Notes under the pieces: generated by a model
The model's input: the letters and a program-made list of their open reading frames with translations, nothing else
Told to the model about the DNA's origin: nothing
Database searches by the model: none
Assembly: GCF_025506335.1 (NCBI RefSeq)
Contig: NZ_JANZYO010000003.1
Coordinates: 248,001-312,000, forward strand
Length of the DNA stretch: 64,000 bases
DNA from: Mumia quercus
GTDB lineage: Bacteria > Actinomycetota > Actinomycetes > Propionibacteriales > Nocardioidaceae
Reading direction: 5' to 3'
Position numbers and translations under genes: made by a program
Shown: piece after piece, positions 10,894-21,524 of the stretch
How positions within the stretch are numbered: the first letter of the stretch is position 1
Layout: each line of letters begins with the position of its first letter

Positions 10894-12506
10894 GCGCCGT
10901 GTCCGTTCTCGCCGCGCCGATGGCGCCGTCGCCGATCGACGCGCCGGACATCGACTACGCGACGATCTCGCCGCTGCTGATCGTCCTCGGCGTCGCCGTC
11001 GCCGGCGTCCTCGTCGAGGCCTTCGTGCCGCGGGCGTACCGCTTCGTCACCCAGGTGGTCGTCGCGGTCGTGGGTCTCGTCGCGGCGTTCGGTGCGACCG
11101 TGTGGGTCGCCACCGACCTCCCCGAGGTCGGAGGCGACGTGCCGGCACGCGGCGGCCCGACCGCGATGGGCGCGCTGAGCGTCGACGGGCCGGCCGTGTT
11201 CACGTGGGGCATGCTGCTGCTGTTCGGCGTCCTCGGCGTCCTGCTGTTCGCCGAGCGTCGCCTCGACGGAGGCCTGAGCGCGTTCACGAGCCAGGCGTCG
11301 ACCCCGCCGGGCAGCACCGACGAGCGTCGGGCGACCCAGCTGCGCATCGAGCACAGCGAGGTCTTCCCCCTGGCCGTCTTCGCGCTCGGCGGCATGATGT
11401 TCTTCGCCACGGCCAACGACCTCCTCGCCATGTTCGTGGCACTCGAGGTCCTGAGCCTCCCGCTCTACCTGATGTGCGGGCTCGCTCGTCGCCGTCGCCT
11501 CCTGAGCCAGGAGGCCGCGATGAAGTACTTCCTCCTGGGGGCGTTCTCCTCGGCGTTCTTCCTCTACGGCATCGCGCTCACGTACGGGTACGCGGGCTCG
11601 TTCGACCTGGGCGAGATCTCCACCGCCGTCTCGAACCGGATCGGCGGCGAGAACCTCCTCCTGGCGGGCATGGCACTGATCATGGTCGGGTTGCTCTTCA
11701 AGGTGGCGGCCGTGCCGTTCCACGCGTGGACGCCCGACGTCTACCAGGGCGCGCCGACCCCGGTGACCGCGTTCATGGCCGCCGGGACGAAGGCCGCGGC
11801 GTTCGTCGCGATGCTCCGGATCTTCTACGTGGCCTTCGACGGCGCCCGCTGGGACTGGACGCCGGTCGTCTGGGGCGTGGCGATCGTGACCATGCTGTTC
11901 GGCGCGGTCGTGTCGATCGCGCAGACCGACGTCAAGCGGATGCTGGCGTACTCGTCGATCGCCCACGCGGGCTTCGTGCTCGTGGGCCTGGCCGGTGTCG
12001 TCACGGGCACCGGGCTGACGAGCCTGTCGGCGATCCTCTTCTACCTCCTGGCGTACGGCGTCGCCGTCATCGGCGCGTTCGCGGTCGTCATGCTGGTCCG
12101 CGACGCGGGCGGCGAGACGACCCACCTCGGCAGGTGGGCGGGGCTCGGCAAGGAGTCGCCTCTCCTGGCGATCGCCTTCACGCTCTTCCTGCTGTCCTTC
12201 GCGGGCATCCCGCTGACCGGCGGCTTCATCAGCAAGTGGTCGGTGTTCGCGGCGGCCTGGGAGGGTGGCGCCTGGCCGCTCGTCGTGGTCGGTGTGGTGG
12301 CCTCGGCGATCGCGCTGTTCTTCTACGTCCGCGTGGTCGTGCTGCTGTTCTTCGCCGCCCCGCAGGGCGACGGTCCCACGGTCGCTGTGCCCAGTCCGTT
12401 GACCTCGTCGGTCGTGGTCGTCGCGGCGGCTGTCACAATCGTCCTGGGGGTTCTCCCCGGCCCGGTGCTCGAGCTCGTGCAGCAGGTCGGGGCGTTCGTC
12501 CGTTGA
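10890..12506 (+). CDS. nuoN: NADH-quinone oxidoreductase subunit N
   Basis: Third antiporter-like pump subunit, 538 aa, from GTG 10890 overlapping the nuoM stop. Diagnostic stretches are FVALEVLSLPLYLMCGLARR with the conserved Glu and KVAAVPFHAWTPDVYQGAPT with the conserved Lys. The loop between the second and third membrane segments is long and hydrophilic (TPPGSTDERRATQLRIEHSE region), as is usual in actinobacterial NuoN. It closes the complex I part of the operon; the next gene starts 30 nt later. Confidence 0.97.
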   Translation: MSAVSVLAAPMAPSPIDAPDIDYATISPLLIVLGVAVAGVLVEAFVPRAYRFVTQVVVAVVGLVAAFGATVWVATDLPEVGGDVPARGGPTAMGALSVDGPAVFTWGMLLLFGVLGVLLFAERRLDGGLSAFTSQASTPPGSTDERRATQLRIEHSEVFPLAVFALGGMMFFATANDLLAMFVALEVLSLPLYLMCGLARRRRLLSQEAAMKYFLLGAFSSAFFLYGIALTYGYAGSFDLGEISTAVSNRIGGENLLLAGMALIMVGLLFKVAAVPFHAWTPDVYQGAPTPVTAFMAAGTKAAAFVAMLRIFYVAFDGARWDWTPVVWGVAIVTMLFGAVVSIAQTDVKRMLAYSSIAHAGFVLVGLAGVVTGTGLTSLSAILFYLLAYGVAVIGAFAVVMLVRDAGGETTHLGRWAGLGKESPLLAIAFTLFLLSFAGIPLTGGFISKWSVFAAAWEGGAWPLVVVGVVASAIALFFYVRVVVLLFFAAPQGDGPTVAVPSPLTSSVVVVAAAVTIVLGVLPGPVLELVQQVGAFVR

Positions 12507-12535
12507 CCTGCCGCACGACCGAGGGAGCAGCAGCC

Positions 12536-13534
12536 GTGGCGTCAAGCGCCTGGGGCATCGCCGAGTCCGACCCGGCCCTGGAAGCCCGTGTCCGCGACCG
12601 CATGGACGAGGTCGAGAAGCAGCTCGCTTCGGCCGTGCACGACGACGACGGGTTCGTCGGCGAGGCGGCGAGCCACCTCCTGGCGGCGGGAGGCAAACGC
12701 TTCCGTCCGCTCCTCGTCCTGCTCGCCTCCGAGTTCGGCGACAACCCGGGCTCGGACCAGATCCCTCCCGCTGCGGTCGTCATCGAGCTGACCCACCTGG
12801 CGACGCTCTACCACGACGACGTGATGGACGAGGCTGCCGTACGCCGCGGTGCGGCCTCGGCCAACGCCCGCTGGGACAACTCGATCGCCATCCTCACCGG
12901 CGACTACCTGTTCGCCGTGGCCTCTCGCGTCGTGGCCGGGCTGGGCACCGACGCCGTCCGGATCCAGGCGGAGACGTTCCAGCGTCTCGTCCACGGCCAG
13001 ATCCACGAGACGATCGGCCCGCGCGAGGGCGACGACCCGCTCCAGCACTACCTCGGCGTGGTCGCCGACAAGACGGGCTCGCTGATCGCCACGGCCGCGC
13101 GCTTCGGCGGGATGATGAGCGGCGCGGACGAGGAGACGATCGCGGTCCTCACCGAGTTCGGCGAGCGGATCGGCTCGGTCTTCCAGCTCGCCGACGACGT
13201 CATCGACATCGCCAGCGACACCGACGACTCCGGCAAGACGCCTGGCACGGACCTGCGCGAGGGCGTCCCGACCCTGCCGACGTTGCTCGTCCAGCAGGCC
13301 GCTCGCGAGGAGGACGCGCGCCTCCGGGAGCTGCTCTCCGGACCGATCAGCGCCGATGCGGACGTCGAGGAGGCGCTCGCGCTGCTGCGGGTCAACCCGG
13401 CCCTGGAGGAGGCCCGCGCGCTCGTCCACCGTGACGCCGAGGCGGCGCGCGCGCTGCTCGAGCGGCTCCCGGACAACGCCGCACGGCAGGCTCTCCACGG
13501 TCTGTGCGACCGCGTGGTGACGCGCGTGGGCTGA
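12536..13534 (+). CDS. trans-polyprenyl diphosphate synthase
   Basis: Elongates allylic diphosphates with isopentenyl diphosphate. It is probably the all-trans long-chain enzyme that makes the menaquinone side chain, which fits its place at the end of a complex I operon (inference). The start is GTG 12536, preceded by GAGGGAG at an 8-nt spacing. An upstream TTG at 12503 is possible but overlaps the nuoN stop and has no ribosome site. The protein is 332 aa. The first Asp-rich motif is HDDVMDEA (D94-D98) and the second is LADDVIDIASD (D220 onward). GGKRFRP and KTG motifs are also present. Product chain length cannot be read from sequence. Confidence 0.92.
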   Translation: MASSAWGIAESDPALEARVRDRMDEVEKQLASAVHDDDGFVGEAASHLLAAGGKRFRPLLVLLASEFGDNPGSDQIPPAAVVIELTHLATLYHDDVMDEAAVRRGAASANARWDNSIAILTGDYLFAVASRVVAGLGTDAVRIQAETFQRLVHGQIHETIGPREGDDPLQHYLGVVADKTGSLIATAARFGGMMSGADEETIAVLTEFGERIGSVFQLADDVIDIASDTDDSGKTPGTDLREGVPTLPTLLVQQAAREEDARLRELLSGPISADADVEEALALLRVNPALEEARALVHRDAEAARALLERLPDNAARQALHGLCDRVVTRVG

Positions 13535-13543
13535 CGCCGGACG

Positions 13544-13570
13544 CATACTGGCATCACACGGCGTGGAGGT
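13544..13570 (+). promoter_or_regulatory. Candidate -10 box and ribosome binding site of the PP2C regulator gene
   Basis: CATACT at 13544-13549 fits an nAnnnT -10 hexamer just after the polyprenyl synthase stop. GGAGGT at 13565-13570 sits 5 nt before GTG 13576 and decides that start over the in-frame ATG at 13504, which lies inside the preceding gene. No convincing -35 is seen. Confidence 0.45.
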
Positions 13571-13575
13571 CCCGG

Positions 13576-16290
13576 GTGAGCAGGCACAGGTCGAACACAG
13601 GTCTGGCGCTGCTCTCCGTCCTGGCGCTGGTGGCGTCGGCCGGCCTGGCCGCGTACGCCGCCTTCGTCGACCTGGGGCCGGAGTCGATGCTCCCGCTCGC
13701 CTGCCTGCCCGTCCTCGTGCTCGCGGTCGCTGCTGCTGAGACGTACCAGATCGCCGTCAGCGGGCCGACGAGCCCGGCCCGGTTCACCTTGGTCACGGCG
13801 ACGATCGCGCCGCTGATCTACGGCTACGACGTGGCGACGGTCGTCGGCGCCGTCGCCCTCGGGCACGTGCCGTCGCTGCTGTCTCGGTCGCACCCGAGGC
13901 TGCGCGGCCTGAGCCTGATGGCCCGGTGGACCTTCAGCGCCGCGGTCGGCGCCGTCGTGGCCGAGACCCTCGGGGTGGACGCGCGGCTCACGGGTTCCGT
14001 CGCCGGAGGGCTCGTCGTCAGCCTCGCGGTGATCACTCTGGTCAACTTCGGGTGGCTGGTCGTCGAGGGCGCGATCACCGATCCCGTGTCGTGGCCGTAC
14101 GCCGTGCGCAAGCCGGTCTTCCTCGCCGTCGTGGCCGCCGCGCACTGGGCGATCAACACGCTGTTCGGGCTGCTGTTCGTCTTCGCGCTGGCGGGCAGCC
14201 CGCTTGGTGTGCTGCTCGTCCCTGTCCCGCTCCTGCTCATCTTCTTCACCGCGCGGCTCTACACCGACGCGTACGCCGACCGTGGCCGCGTCGAGACGCT
14301 CAGCGAGGCGAGCCGGATCCTGTCGGAGCCGGTCGACCCGATGACGGCGGTCCGTCCGTTCCTCGAGGAGATCCGCGAGCGCTTCGGCGCCAGCACGGCC
14401 GTGCTGGTGATGGTGAGCGAGGACAACCGTCCGACGGCTTTCCGGTGGTCCGCGGACGGGACGTACGAGGACGAGGTGCCCGTCAACCCTCTCGAGCGGC
14501 GCCTGGTCAAACGTGGCGTCCTCACCCGGGTCGGTGCCAACGACAACTCCGCGCTGGCGCGTCTGCTGCGTGAGGACGGCCGGATGTCGTGCGTCTCGGC
14601 GCCGATGCAGCTGGGTCCTCGCGTCGTCGGCGTGATCGTGCTGTACGACCTCCCGGGCCCCACGCCGTACGCCGAGCACTACCAGGTGTCGGTGCTCGAG
14701 ACGCTGGCGCGGCAGACCGTGCACACGCTCAGCCGGGGCTGGGCGATCTCGAAGGTCGTCGAGAACGAGCGCTCGCTGGCCGAGATCCTCCAGAGCACCT
14801 CCGACGGCATCTTCACCATCGACGCCACCGGGGCGATCTCGACTTGGAACCCAGCGTGCGAGAGGATCACCGGGCTCTCGGCGACCGAGGTCCGTGGCCG
14901 CCGGGACGCGCTGCCGCGGCTGCGGGCCCGTACGGCGGCGGGGCGACCCGTCGACCTCGTCAACTGGCGGGAGGTCGCGGAGTTCCCGGGCGAGATGCTC
15001 ATCACCGCGACCAGCGGCGAGCAGCGCCAGCTGGCCTGCTCGTTCACCCGGGCCGAGAACAGCGACGGCACACGCCGGCTGGTTGTCGTCGCCCGTGACA
15101 TCACCCCCGCGACGGAGTTCCACGAGCTGCGCGAGCAGTTCGCGCGGCTGGTCGAGATGCAGGCCGCCCAGCGTCTCGTGGTGGACCACCTCCAGCAGGC
15201 GGTGGCGCCGGAGCCACCGGGGATGGAGGGCATCGACATCGCCGTCGCCTACGTCGCCTCCGACCCGACCGCGCCCACGGGCGGCGACCTGTTCGACTGG
15301 CACGAGCTGCCGACCGGTGAGCTGCACGTGGCCGTCGTCGACGTGCTGGGGCACGGCGTGACGGCCACCCGCGACGCGCTGACCGTGATCCACACCCTGC
15401 GGCACGTCGCGGTCGAGGGGACACCGCTCGAGGACGTGGTCGCCCGCGCCGACACCCTGCTCGACGCCCAGGACTCCGAGCTCGTGGCCACGGTCGTGGT
15501 CGCGCGGTTCAACCCCCGCACCGGTGACCTACGGGTGGCCTCGGGCGGTCATCCGCCGGCGATCATCGTCGCGCCCGACGGCACCGTACGCCAGGTGGCC
15601 GGCAGCGGCGGCGCGATCGGCTGGCCCGGGGTGGGGAGCAGCGGCATCGCGGTGACGCAGCTGGCCGAGGGGGAGTCGCTGATCCTCTACACCGACGGCC
15701 TCGTCGAGGCACGTCGCGACATCATCGCCGGGATGGAGCAGCTGCAGCAGATCGCGGGCGAGATCGCCGGGCTGCCCGCGCAGGAGCTCTCGGACACCCT
15801 CGTCCAGCGCTCCCTGGAGGGGGCGGAGCGTCACGACGACGCGCTCGCGCTGGTGGTGCGCAGGGCGTCGAAGCCCGCGCTGGCCTCGTTCGCGCGCTGG
15901 GAGCTGTCGCCTCAGGCCACGTACCTGCTCAGCCGCGTGCGGCGCGAGCTGCGCGAGTGGATGGCGGCGCACGAGATCGTGAGCGAGGACGCGCTCCTGG
16001 TCGCCGACGAGCTCCTCGCCAACGCCCTCGACGCCGCGCGGACCCGTGCGGTCCTCTCGGTCGAGGTCACCGACCGGACTCTCACCATCGAGGCCACCGA
16101 CGACGGGCGTGGCGACCCGCTCCTCAACGAGCACGGCCGGACCCGGCCGTCTGACGGTCGTGAACGCGGCCGAGGGCTCTACATCGTGCGGCGGCTCTCG
16201 CGAGAGGTGCAGGCGCTGAGCACGACGGAGGGCTCGGTCGTACGGGCGCAGGTGGTCGCGGGGCCCCGTGCGGACGCCTCGGTGGGCTGA
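13576..16290 (+). CDS. Membrane GAF-PAS-PP2C (SpoIIE-like) phosphatase with C-terminal HATPase domain
   Basis: 904 aa. Residues 1-240 hold about seven hydrophobic segments (a membrane sensor region). A GAF-like domain follows (about 260-390), then a PAS domain (about 395-510, with SDGIFTIDATGAISTWNP). A SpoIIE-type PP2C phosphatase covers about 560-765, with metal-binding GGDLFDWHE and VVDVLGHGV. The C-terminal 120 residues form a GHKL ATPase like anti-sigma kinases, with DELLANALDAA (N box), EATDDGRGDP (G1) and GRERGRGLYIVRRL (G2). Such proteins usually dephosphorylate an anti-anti-sigma factor. Having both phosphatase and kinase-like domains suggests a self-contained partner-switch node. 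No STAS partner is in the window, so the target is unknown. Confidence 0.9.
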   Translation: MSRHRSNTGLALLSVLALVASAGLAAYAAFVDLGPESMLPLACLPVLVLAVAAAETYQIAVSGPTSPARFTLVTATIAPLIYGYDVATVVGAVALGHVPSLLSRSHPRLRGLSLMARWTFSAAVGAVVAETLGVDARLTGSVAGGLVVSLAVITLVNFGWLVVEGAITDPVSWPYAVRKPVFLAVVAAAHWAINTLFGLLFVFALAGSPLGVLLVPVPLLLIFFTARLYTDAYADRGRVETLSEASRILSEPVDPMTAVRPFLEEIRERFGASTAVLVMVSEDNRPTAFRWSADGTYEDEVPVNPLERRLVKRGVLTRVGANDNSALARLLREDGRMSCVSAPMQLGPRVVGVIVLYDLPGPTPYAEHYQVSVLETLARQTVHTLSRGWAISKVVENERSLAEILQSTSDGIFTIDATGAISTWNPACERITGLSATEVRGRRDALPRLRARTAAGRPVDLVNWREVAEFPGEMLITATSGEQRQLACSFTRAENSDGTRRLVVVARDITPATEFHELREQFARLVEMQAAQRLVVDHLQQAVAPEPPGMEGIDIAVAYVASDPTAPTGGDLFDWHELPTGELHVAVVDVLGHGVTATRDALTVIHTLRHVAVEGTPLEDVVARADTLLDAQDSELVATVVVARFNPRTGDLRVASGGHPPAIIVAPDGTVRQVAGSGGAIGWPGVGSSGIAVTQLAEGESLILYTDGLVEARRDIIAGMEQLQQIAGEIAGLPAQELSDTLVQRSLEGAERHDDALALVVRRASKPALASFARWELSPQATYLLSRVRRELREWMAAHEIVSEDALLVADELLANALDAARTRAVLSVEVTDRTLTIEATDDGRGDPLLNEHGRTRPSDGRERGRGLYIVRRLSREVQALSTTEGSVVRAQVVAGPRADASVG

Positions 16291-16300
16291 GGGGCCTCAG
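16287..16300. terminator. Palindrome holding both convergent stop codons
   Basis: CTGAGGGGCCTCAG is a near-perfect palindrome. It contains the TGA of the phosphatase gene (16288-16290) and, on the other strand, the TGA of rarD (16297-16299). It may act as a weak bidirectional terminator; there is no T tract, so function is inference. Confidence 0.35.
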
Positions 16301-17217
16301 ACGACGTTCTCGGCGGCGGCCTTGAGCGTACGACGGCGGTGGCGGGCGGCCTCCACGGTGATGATGACCAGCGCGAGCCAGACGAGCGCGAACCCGATCC
16401 AGCGCCCGGGGGACATCTCCTCCTTGAACAGCAGGACGCCGAACGCGAACTGCAGGATCGGGGCGAGGTACTGGAGCAGGCCGAGGGCGGTGAGCGACAG
16501 GCGGGTGGCGGCGGCGCCGAAGAGCAGCAGCGGGAGCGCGGTCACCAGTCCGGTGGAAGCGAGGAGGAGCGCGTGGCCGACACCGTCGGTGCCGAAGGTC
16601 GAGGCGCCGGTGGCCGCGAGGAAGACGAGGTAGCCGAGCGCGAACGGGGCGATGGTCGCGGTCTCGACGGCGAGTCCCTCGATCGAGCCGACGTCCGCCT
16701 TCTTCTTCATCAACCCGTACACCCCGAAGGTCAGGGCGAGCGTGAGGGCGATGAACGGCACGCGGCCGTACTCCCACGTGAGCTCCACGACGGCCGCCGC
16801 CGCGATCGCGAGGGCCAGCCACTGGACGGGACGTGGGCGCTCGCGGAGGAAGAGCACCCCGAACGCGATGGTCACGAGCGGGTTGATGAAGTAGCCGAGC
16901 GAGGACTCCACGACGTGGCCGGTGTTGACCGCATAGATGTAGGTGCCCCAGTTGAGCGCCACGACGGCGCCACCCACAGCCAGGTACGCGAGGCGGCGCC
17001 GGTCGCGTACGACCTGCAGTGCCTGGCCGACCCGCCGCGTGAGCAGGAGCAGCACGACGACGGTCAGCAGCGACCAGACGATCCGGTGCGCGAGGATCTC
17101 CGCCGGGGAGGACGGCTCGAGCAGCGGCCAGTAGAGCGGGAACAGCCCCCACAGCAGGTACGCGCCGGCGCCGAGCGCGAGCCCGTCGGCGGAGTCGGGG
17201 CGACAGTCGGTCCTCAC
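16297..17217 (-). CDS. rarD: RarD-type EamA-family permease
   Basis: Inner-membrane transporter of the drug/metabolite superfamily, 306 aa with about ten transmembrane segments. The N-terminal GAGAYLLWGLFPLYWPLL and AHRIVWSLL segments are typical of the RarD subgroup (chloramphenicol-sensitive protein RarD). The substrate is unknown. The start is GTG 17217, with a -10-like TAACCT 6 nt upstream and no ribosome site, suggesting a leaderless message. The 3' end converges with the PP2C gene with a 6-nt gap. Confidence 0.9.
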   Translation of the reverse strand: MRTDCRPDSADGLALGAGAYLLWGLFPLYWPLLEPSSPAEILAHRIVWSLLTVVVLLLLTRRVGQALQVVRDRRRLAYLAVGGAVVALNWGTYIYAVNTGHVVESSLGYFINPLVTIAFGVLFLRERPRPVQWLALAIAAAAVVELTWEYGRVPFIALTLALTFGVYGLMKKKADVGSIEGLAVETATIAPFALGYLVFLAATGASTFGTDGVGHALLLASTGLVTALPLLLFGAAATRLSLTALGLLQYLAPILQFAFGVLLFKEEMSPGRWIGFALVWLALVIITVEAARHRRRTLKAAAENVV

Positions 17218-17223
17218 CAGGGA

Positions 17224-17229
17224 AGGTTA
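17224..17229 (-). promoter_or_regulatory. Leaderless -10 box of rarD
   Basis: Minus-strand TAACCT (17229 to 17224) ends 6 nt before GTG 17217. With a normal transcription start, the mRNA would begin at or within a base or so of the start codon. Confidence 0.5.
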
Positions 17230-17247
17230 CGCGGCCCCGGGACGCGA

Positions 17248-17277
17248 ACGGGCCCCCGGCGTGCGCCGAGGGCCCGT
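17248..17277 (-). terminator. Hairpin downstream of korAB
   Basis: Outer stem ACGGGCCC (17248-17255) pairs with GGGCCCGT (17270-17277). An inner CGGCG/CGCCG stem (17257-17261 with 17264-17268) extends it, with one internal mismatch. It lies 13 nt past the korB stop. There is no T tract, as is common in high-GC actinobacteria. Confidence 0.6.
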
Positions 17278-17290
17278 GCTCACGCCTGCG

Positions 17291-18363
17291 TCAGGCGATG
17301 GTCCAGGTGTCGCTGCCGGTGAGGAGCTTCTGGAGGTCGCCGGGGCCCTGCGCCTCGGCGGCTGCGGCGAGCTGTGCCCGCGCCTGGTCGTCGTACGTCG
17401 GCCGCTCGACCTGGCGGAAGATGCCGATCGGCGCGCGGTCGAGGTAACCGCCGTCGGTGAGGCGGCTGATCGCGAACGCGAGCGACGGGTCCTGGGCGTG
17501 GGCGTCGTGGACGAGGAGGGCGTCACGGTTCGTGTCGTCGACCTCCACCACAGAGACCGCGCCCGACGCGGGGTCGCGGACGAGACCGTGCTCGCCCTGG
17601 GGTCCGAAGGTGATCGGCTTGCCGTGCTCCAGCCGGATGACGGCGTGGTCCTTGGTCGCGGGGTCCTTGATCGCGTCGAACGCGCCGTCGTTGAAGATCG
17701 GGCAGTTCTGGTAGATCTCGACCAGCGCCGTGCCTCGGTGCGCCGCCGCCTGGCGCAGCACCTCCGTGAGGTGCTTGCGGTCGGTGTCGATGGTCCGCGC
17801 GACGAACGACGCCTCGGCGCCCAGCGCCAGGCTGATCGGGTTGAACGGCGTGTCGAGCGAGCCCATCGGCGTGGACTTGGTGACCTTGCCGGGCTCCGAC
17901 GTGGGGGAGTACTGGCCCTTGGTGAGGCCGTAGATCCGGTTGTTGAACAGCAGGATCGTCATGTTCACGTTGCGGCGCAGCGCGTGGATCAGGTGGTTGC
18001 CGCCGATGGAGAGCGCGTCTCCGTCGCCGGTCACGACCCACACCGACAGGTCCTCGCGCGACGTCGCGAGGCCGGTCGCGATCGCGGGCGCGCGGCCGTG
18101 GATCGAGTGCATGCCGTACGTGTCGAGGTAGTACGGGAAGCGCGACGAGCAGCCGATGCCGGAGACGAAGACGATGTTCTCGCGCTTGAGCCCGAGGTCG
18201 GGCAGGAACCCCTGGACGGCCTTCAGGACGGCGTAGTCGCCGCAACCGGGGCACCAGCGGACCTCCTGGTCGCTCGTGAAGTCCTTGCCGGTCTGCTTGA
18301 GGTCGGTGGACGGGATCCCCGCGAGGCCGTCGCGGGCCAGCGTGGGTGCGGGAAGGTCGATGC

Positions 18364-18367
<4 letters not shown>
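17291..18367 (-). CDS. korB: 2-oxoacid:ferredoxin oxidoreductase beta subunit
   Basis: Thiamine-diphosphate subunit of the CoA-dependent 2-oxoglutarate:ferredoxin oxidoreductase, 358 aa. The start ATG 18367 overlaps the korA stop (ATGA), so the two are translationally coupled. RWCPGCGDY near residue 38 carries 4Fe-4S ligands. The TPP-binding stretch is VTGDGDALSIGGNH (around residue 112) with LLFNNRIYGLTKGQYSPT following. Together with KorA it would reduce ferredoxin while oxidising 2-oxoglutarate to succinyl-CoA. Other 2-oxoacids cannot be excluded. Confidence 0.93.
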
Positions 18368-20262
<1,895 letters not shown>

Positions 20263-20297
20263 GGCTTGGCCCTTCTGTGCGTTGATGCGTTGAATCA

Positions 20298-20303
20298 AGC
20301 CTA
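20298..20303 (-). promoter_or_regulatory. -10 box of korAB
   Basis: Minus-strand TAGGCT fits TAnnnT. It would start transcription near 20291, giving a leader of about 29 nt with the AGAAGG ribosome site before TTG 20262. No clear -35 is visible. Confidence 0.45.
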
Positions 20304-20369
20304 GGCGATGACTTTGGAATGCCGTTGCGACTCCGGGATTTGGACCCTCCGGCCGCCCGTGCCTGCTGC

Positions 20370-21416
20370 TCAGCGCACCCGCAGGCGCAAGGTCTTGGAG
20401 CTCGGGGCGAACCCGGCAGAGGGCCTGTAGCTGACCCGGATCTTGGTCCGTCCGCGCTTCTTCACCGTGAACTTCACGGTCGTCGTCCCGGTCGGCTTCA
20501 GCCCGACGCGACGGGTCTTGCCGCGGTAGGTCACCGCCGCCGTGCCCGTGGGCGTCGCTCCCGAGGCGGCGACGCGGAGCCTGACGGTCACCTTCGCGCC
20601 GCGCTTGACGGAGCGCTTCGCCTTCGCGGCCATCCAGGTGGCGGCCGGGACGACGGCCTCGGTGGGCGCCGACGCCGCGGACCCGACCTCGTGGCCCTCC
20701 TTGATCCCCGAGACACGCAGGCCGAGCCGAGCGCCGACGTCGGCGGGCGAGAGCCGGTACGACGGACCGTCCGCGCCGTCGATCGGGACGCCGTCGCGCT
20801 GCCACTCGTACGAGGCAGTCGTCCCCGGGACGTCCCAGGAGGTGGGTTCGGCGGTCAGGACGGCGCCCACCCGGGGCGACCCGCCGATGCGTGGCTCCTC
20901 GGCGGCCACCGGTGCCGGCTTGGCGGCGACCTCGACCGTTGCGGCTCCGAGGGCGGACTCGGTCGTGGAGCCGTCGTCGGTGGTGACCGCCTCGAACGAC
21001 GACGCCTCGACCGCTGCGCGACCCGGCTTGAGCGTGCGGAAGGTGGCGGTCGCGAGCACAGCCTCCCCGCTGAGCGGCGCGGCGCCGGCGAGGGCGGTGT
21101 GGACCACGTGCACCCTGCCCTCGGCCGCGATGCCGAACGTCTTCCCGCCGGCCGGAGCAGAGGCGGAGTCGTCGACGTACGCCAGCTGCTCCTCGTCGTA
21201 CGCGAGCGCGAGGTCGTACGCCTGGACCCCGCGAAGCCCCTGGGCGGCGACGGTCACCGTCACCGTGTCGCCGAGGGTGAGCGAGGCCGCCGACGTGGCG
21301 ACCGAGTAGGCGGTCTCGTCTTCGCTGGACGCCCCCACCGCCAGGCTCGCGGCCACCAGGCTGACGGTGGCCAGTCCCGCCGCGGCGCCGAGCCACGCCT
21401 TCTTGTGGTGCGTCAT
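20370..21416 (-). CDS. Secreted cohesin-like and Ig-like domain protein
   Basis: 348 aa from ATG 21416 (GGAG upstream). An in-frame ATG 57 nt earlier would put a hydrophilic stretch ahead of the signal peptide and is rejected. Residues 1-32 look like a Sec signal peptide (KKAW then an Ala/Leu/Val core). A cohesin-like beta domain follows (about 35-160; LGDTVTVTVAAQGLRGVQAYDLAL region). Next is an actinobacterial repeat module (PRVGAVLTAEPTSWDVPGT, YEWQRDGVPIDGADGPSYRL). The C-terminal 90 residues form an Ig-like domain ending KTLRLRVR. The module pair resembles the C-terminus of the subtilase at 23824-25803. The function is unknown; a cell-surface binding role is inference. Confidence 0.8.
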   Translation of the reverse strand: MTHHKKAWLGAAAGLATVSLVAASLAVGASSEDETAYSVATSAASLTLGDTVTVTVAAQGLRGVQAYDLALAYDEEQLAYVDDSASAPAGGKTFGIAAEGRVHVVHTALAGAAPLSGEAVLATATFRTLKPGRAAVEASSFEAVTTDDGSTTESALGAATVEVAAKPAPVAAEEPRIGGSPRVGAVLTAEPTSWDVPGTTASYEWQRDGVPIDGADGPSYRLSPADVGARLGLRVSGIKEGHEVGSAASAPTEAVVPAATWMAAKAKRSVKRGAKVTVRLRVAASGATPTGTAAVTYRGKTRRVGLKPTGTTTVKFTVKKRGRTKIRVSYRPSAGFAPSSKTLRLRVR

Positions 21417-21473
21417 GTCAGGCGGCTCCGAGAAGTGGGTGGTCGGTCCGGTCCTCGTCATTGTCCTGGACAC

Positions 21474-21501
21474 CGCCCGGGACCGTGTCCGGTCCCGGGC
21501 G
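21474..21501 (-). terminator. Perfect 11-bp hairpin after the M28 peptidase gene
   Basis: CGCCCGGGACC (21474-21484) pairs with GGTCCCGGGCG (21491-21501) around a 6-nt loop. It begins 23 nt past the M28 stop on the minus strand and separates that gene from the cohesin-like gene. Confidence 0.7.
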
Positions 21502-21524
21502 ATGACCCGCGAGGATGCGTGTGC

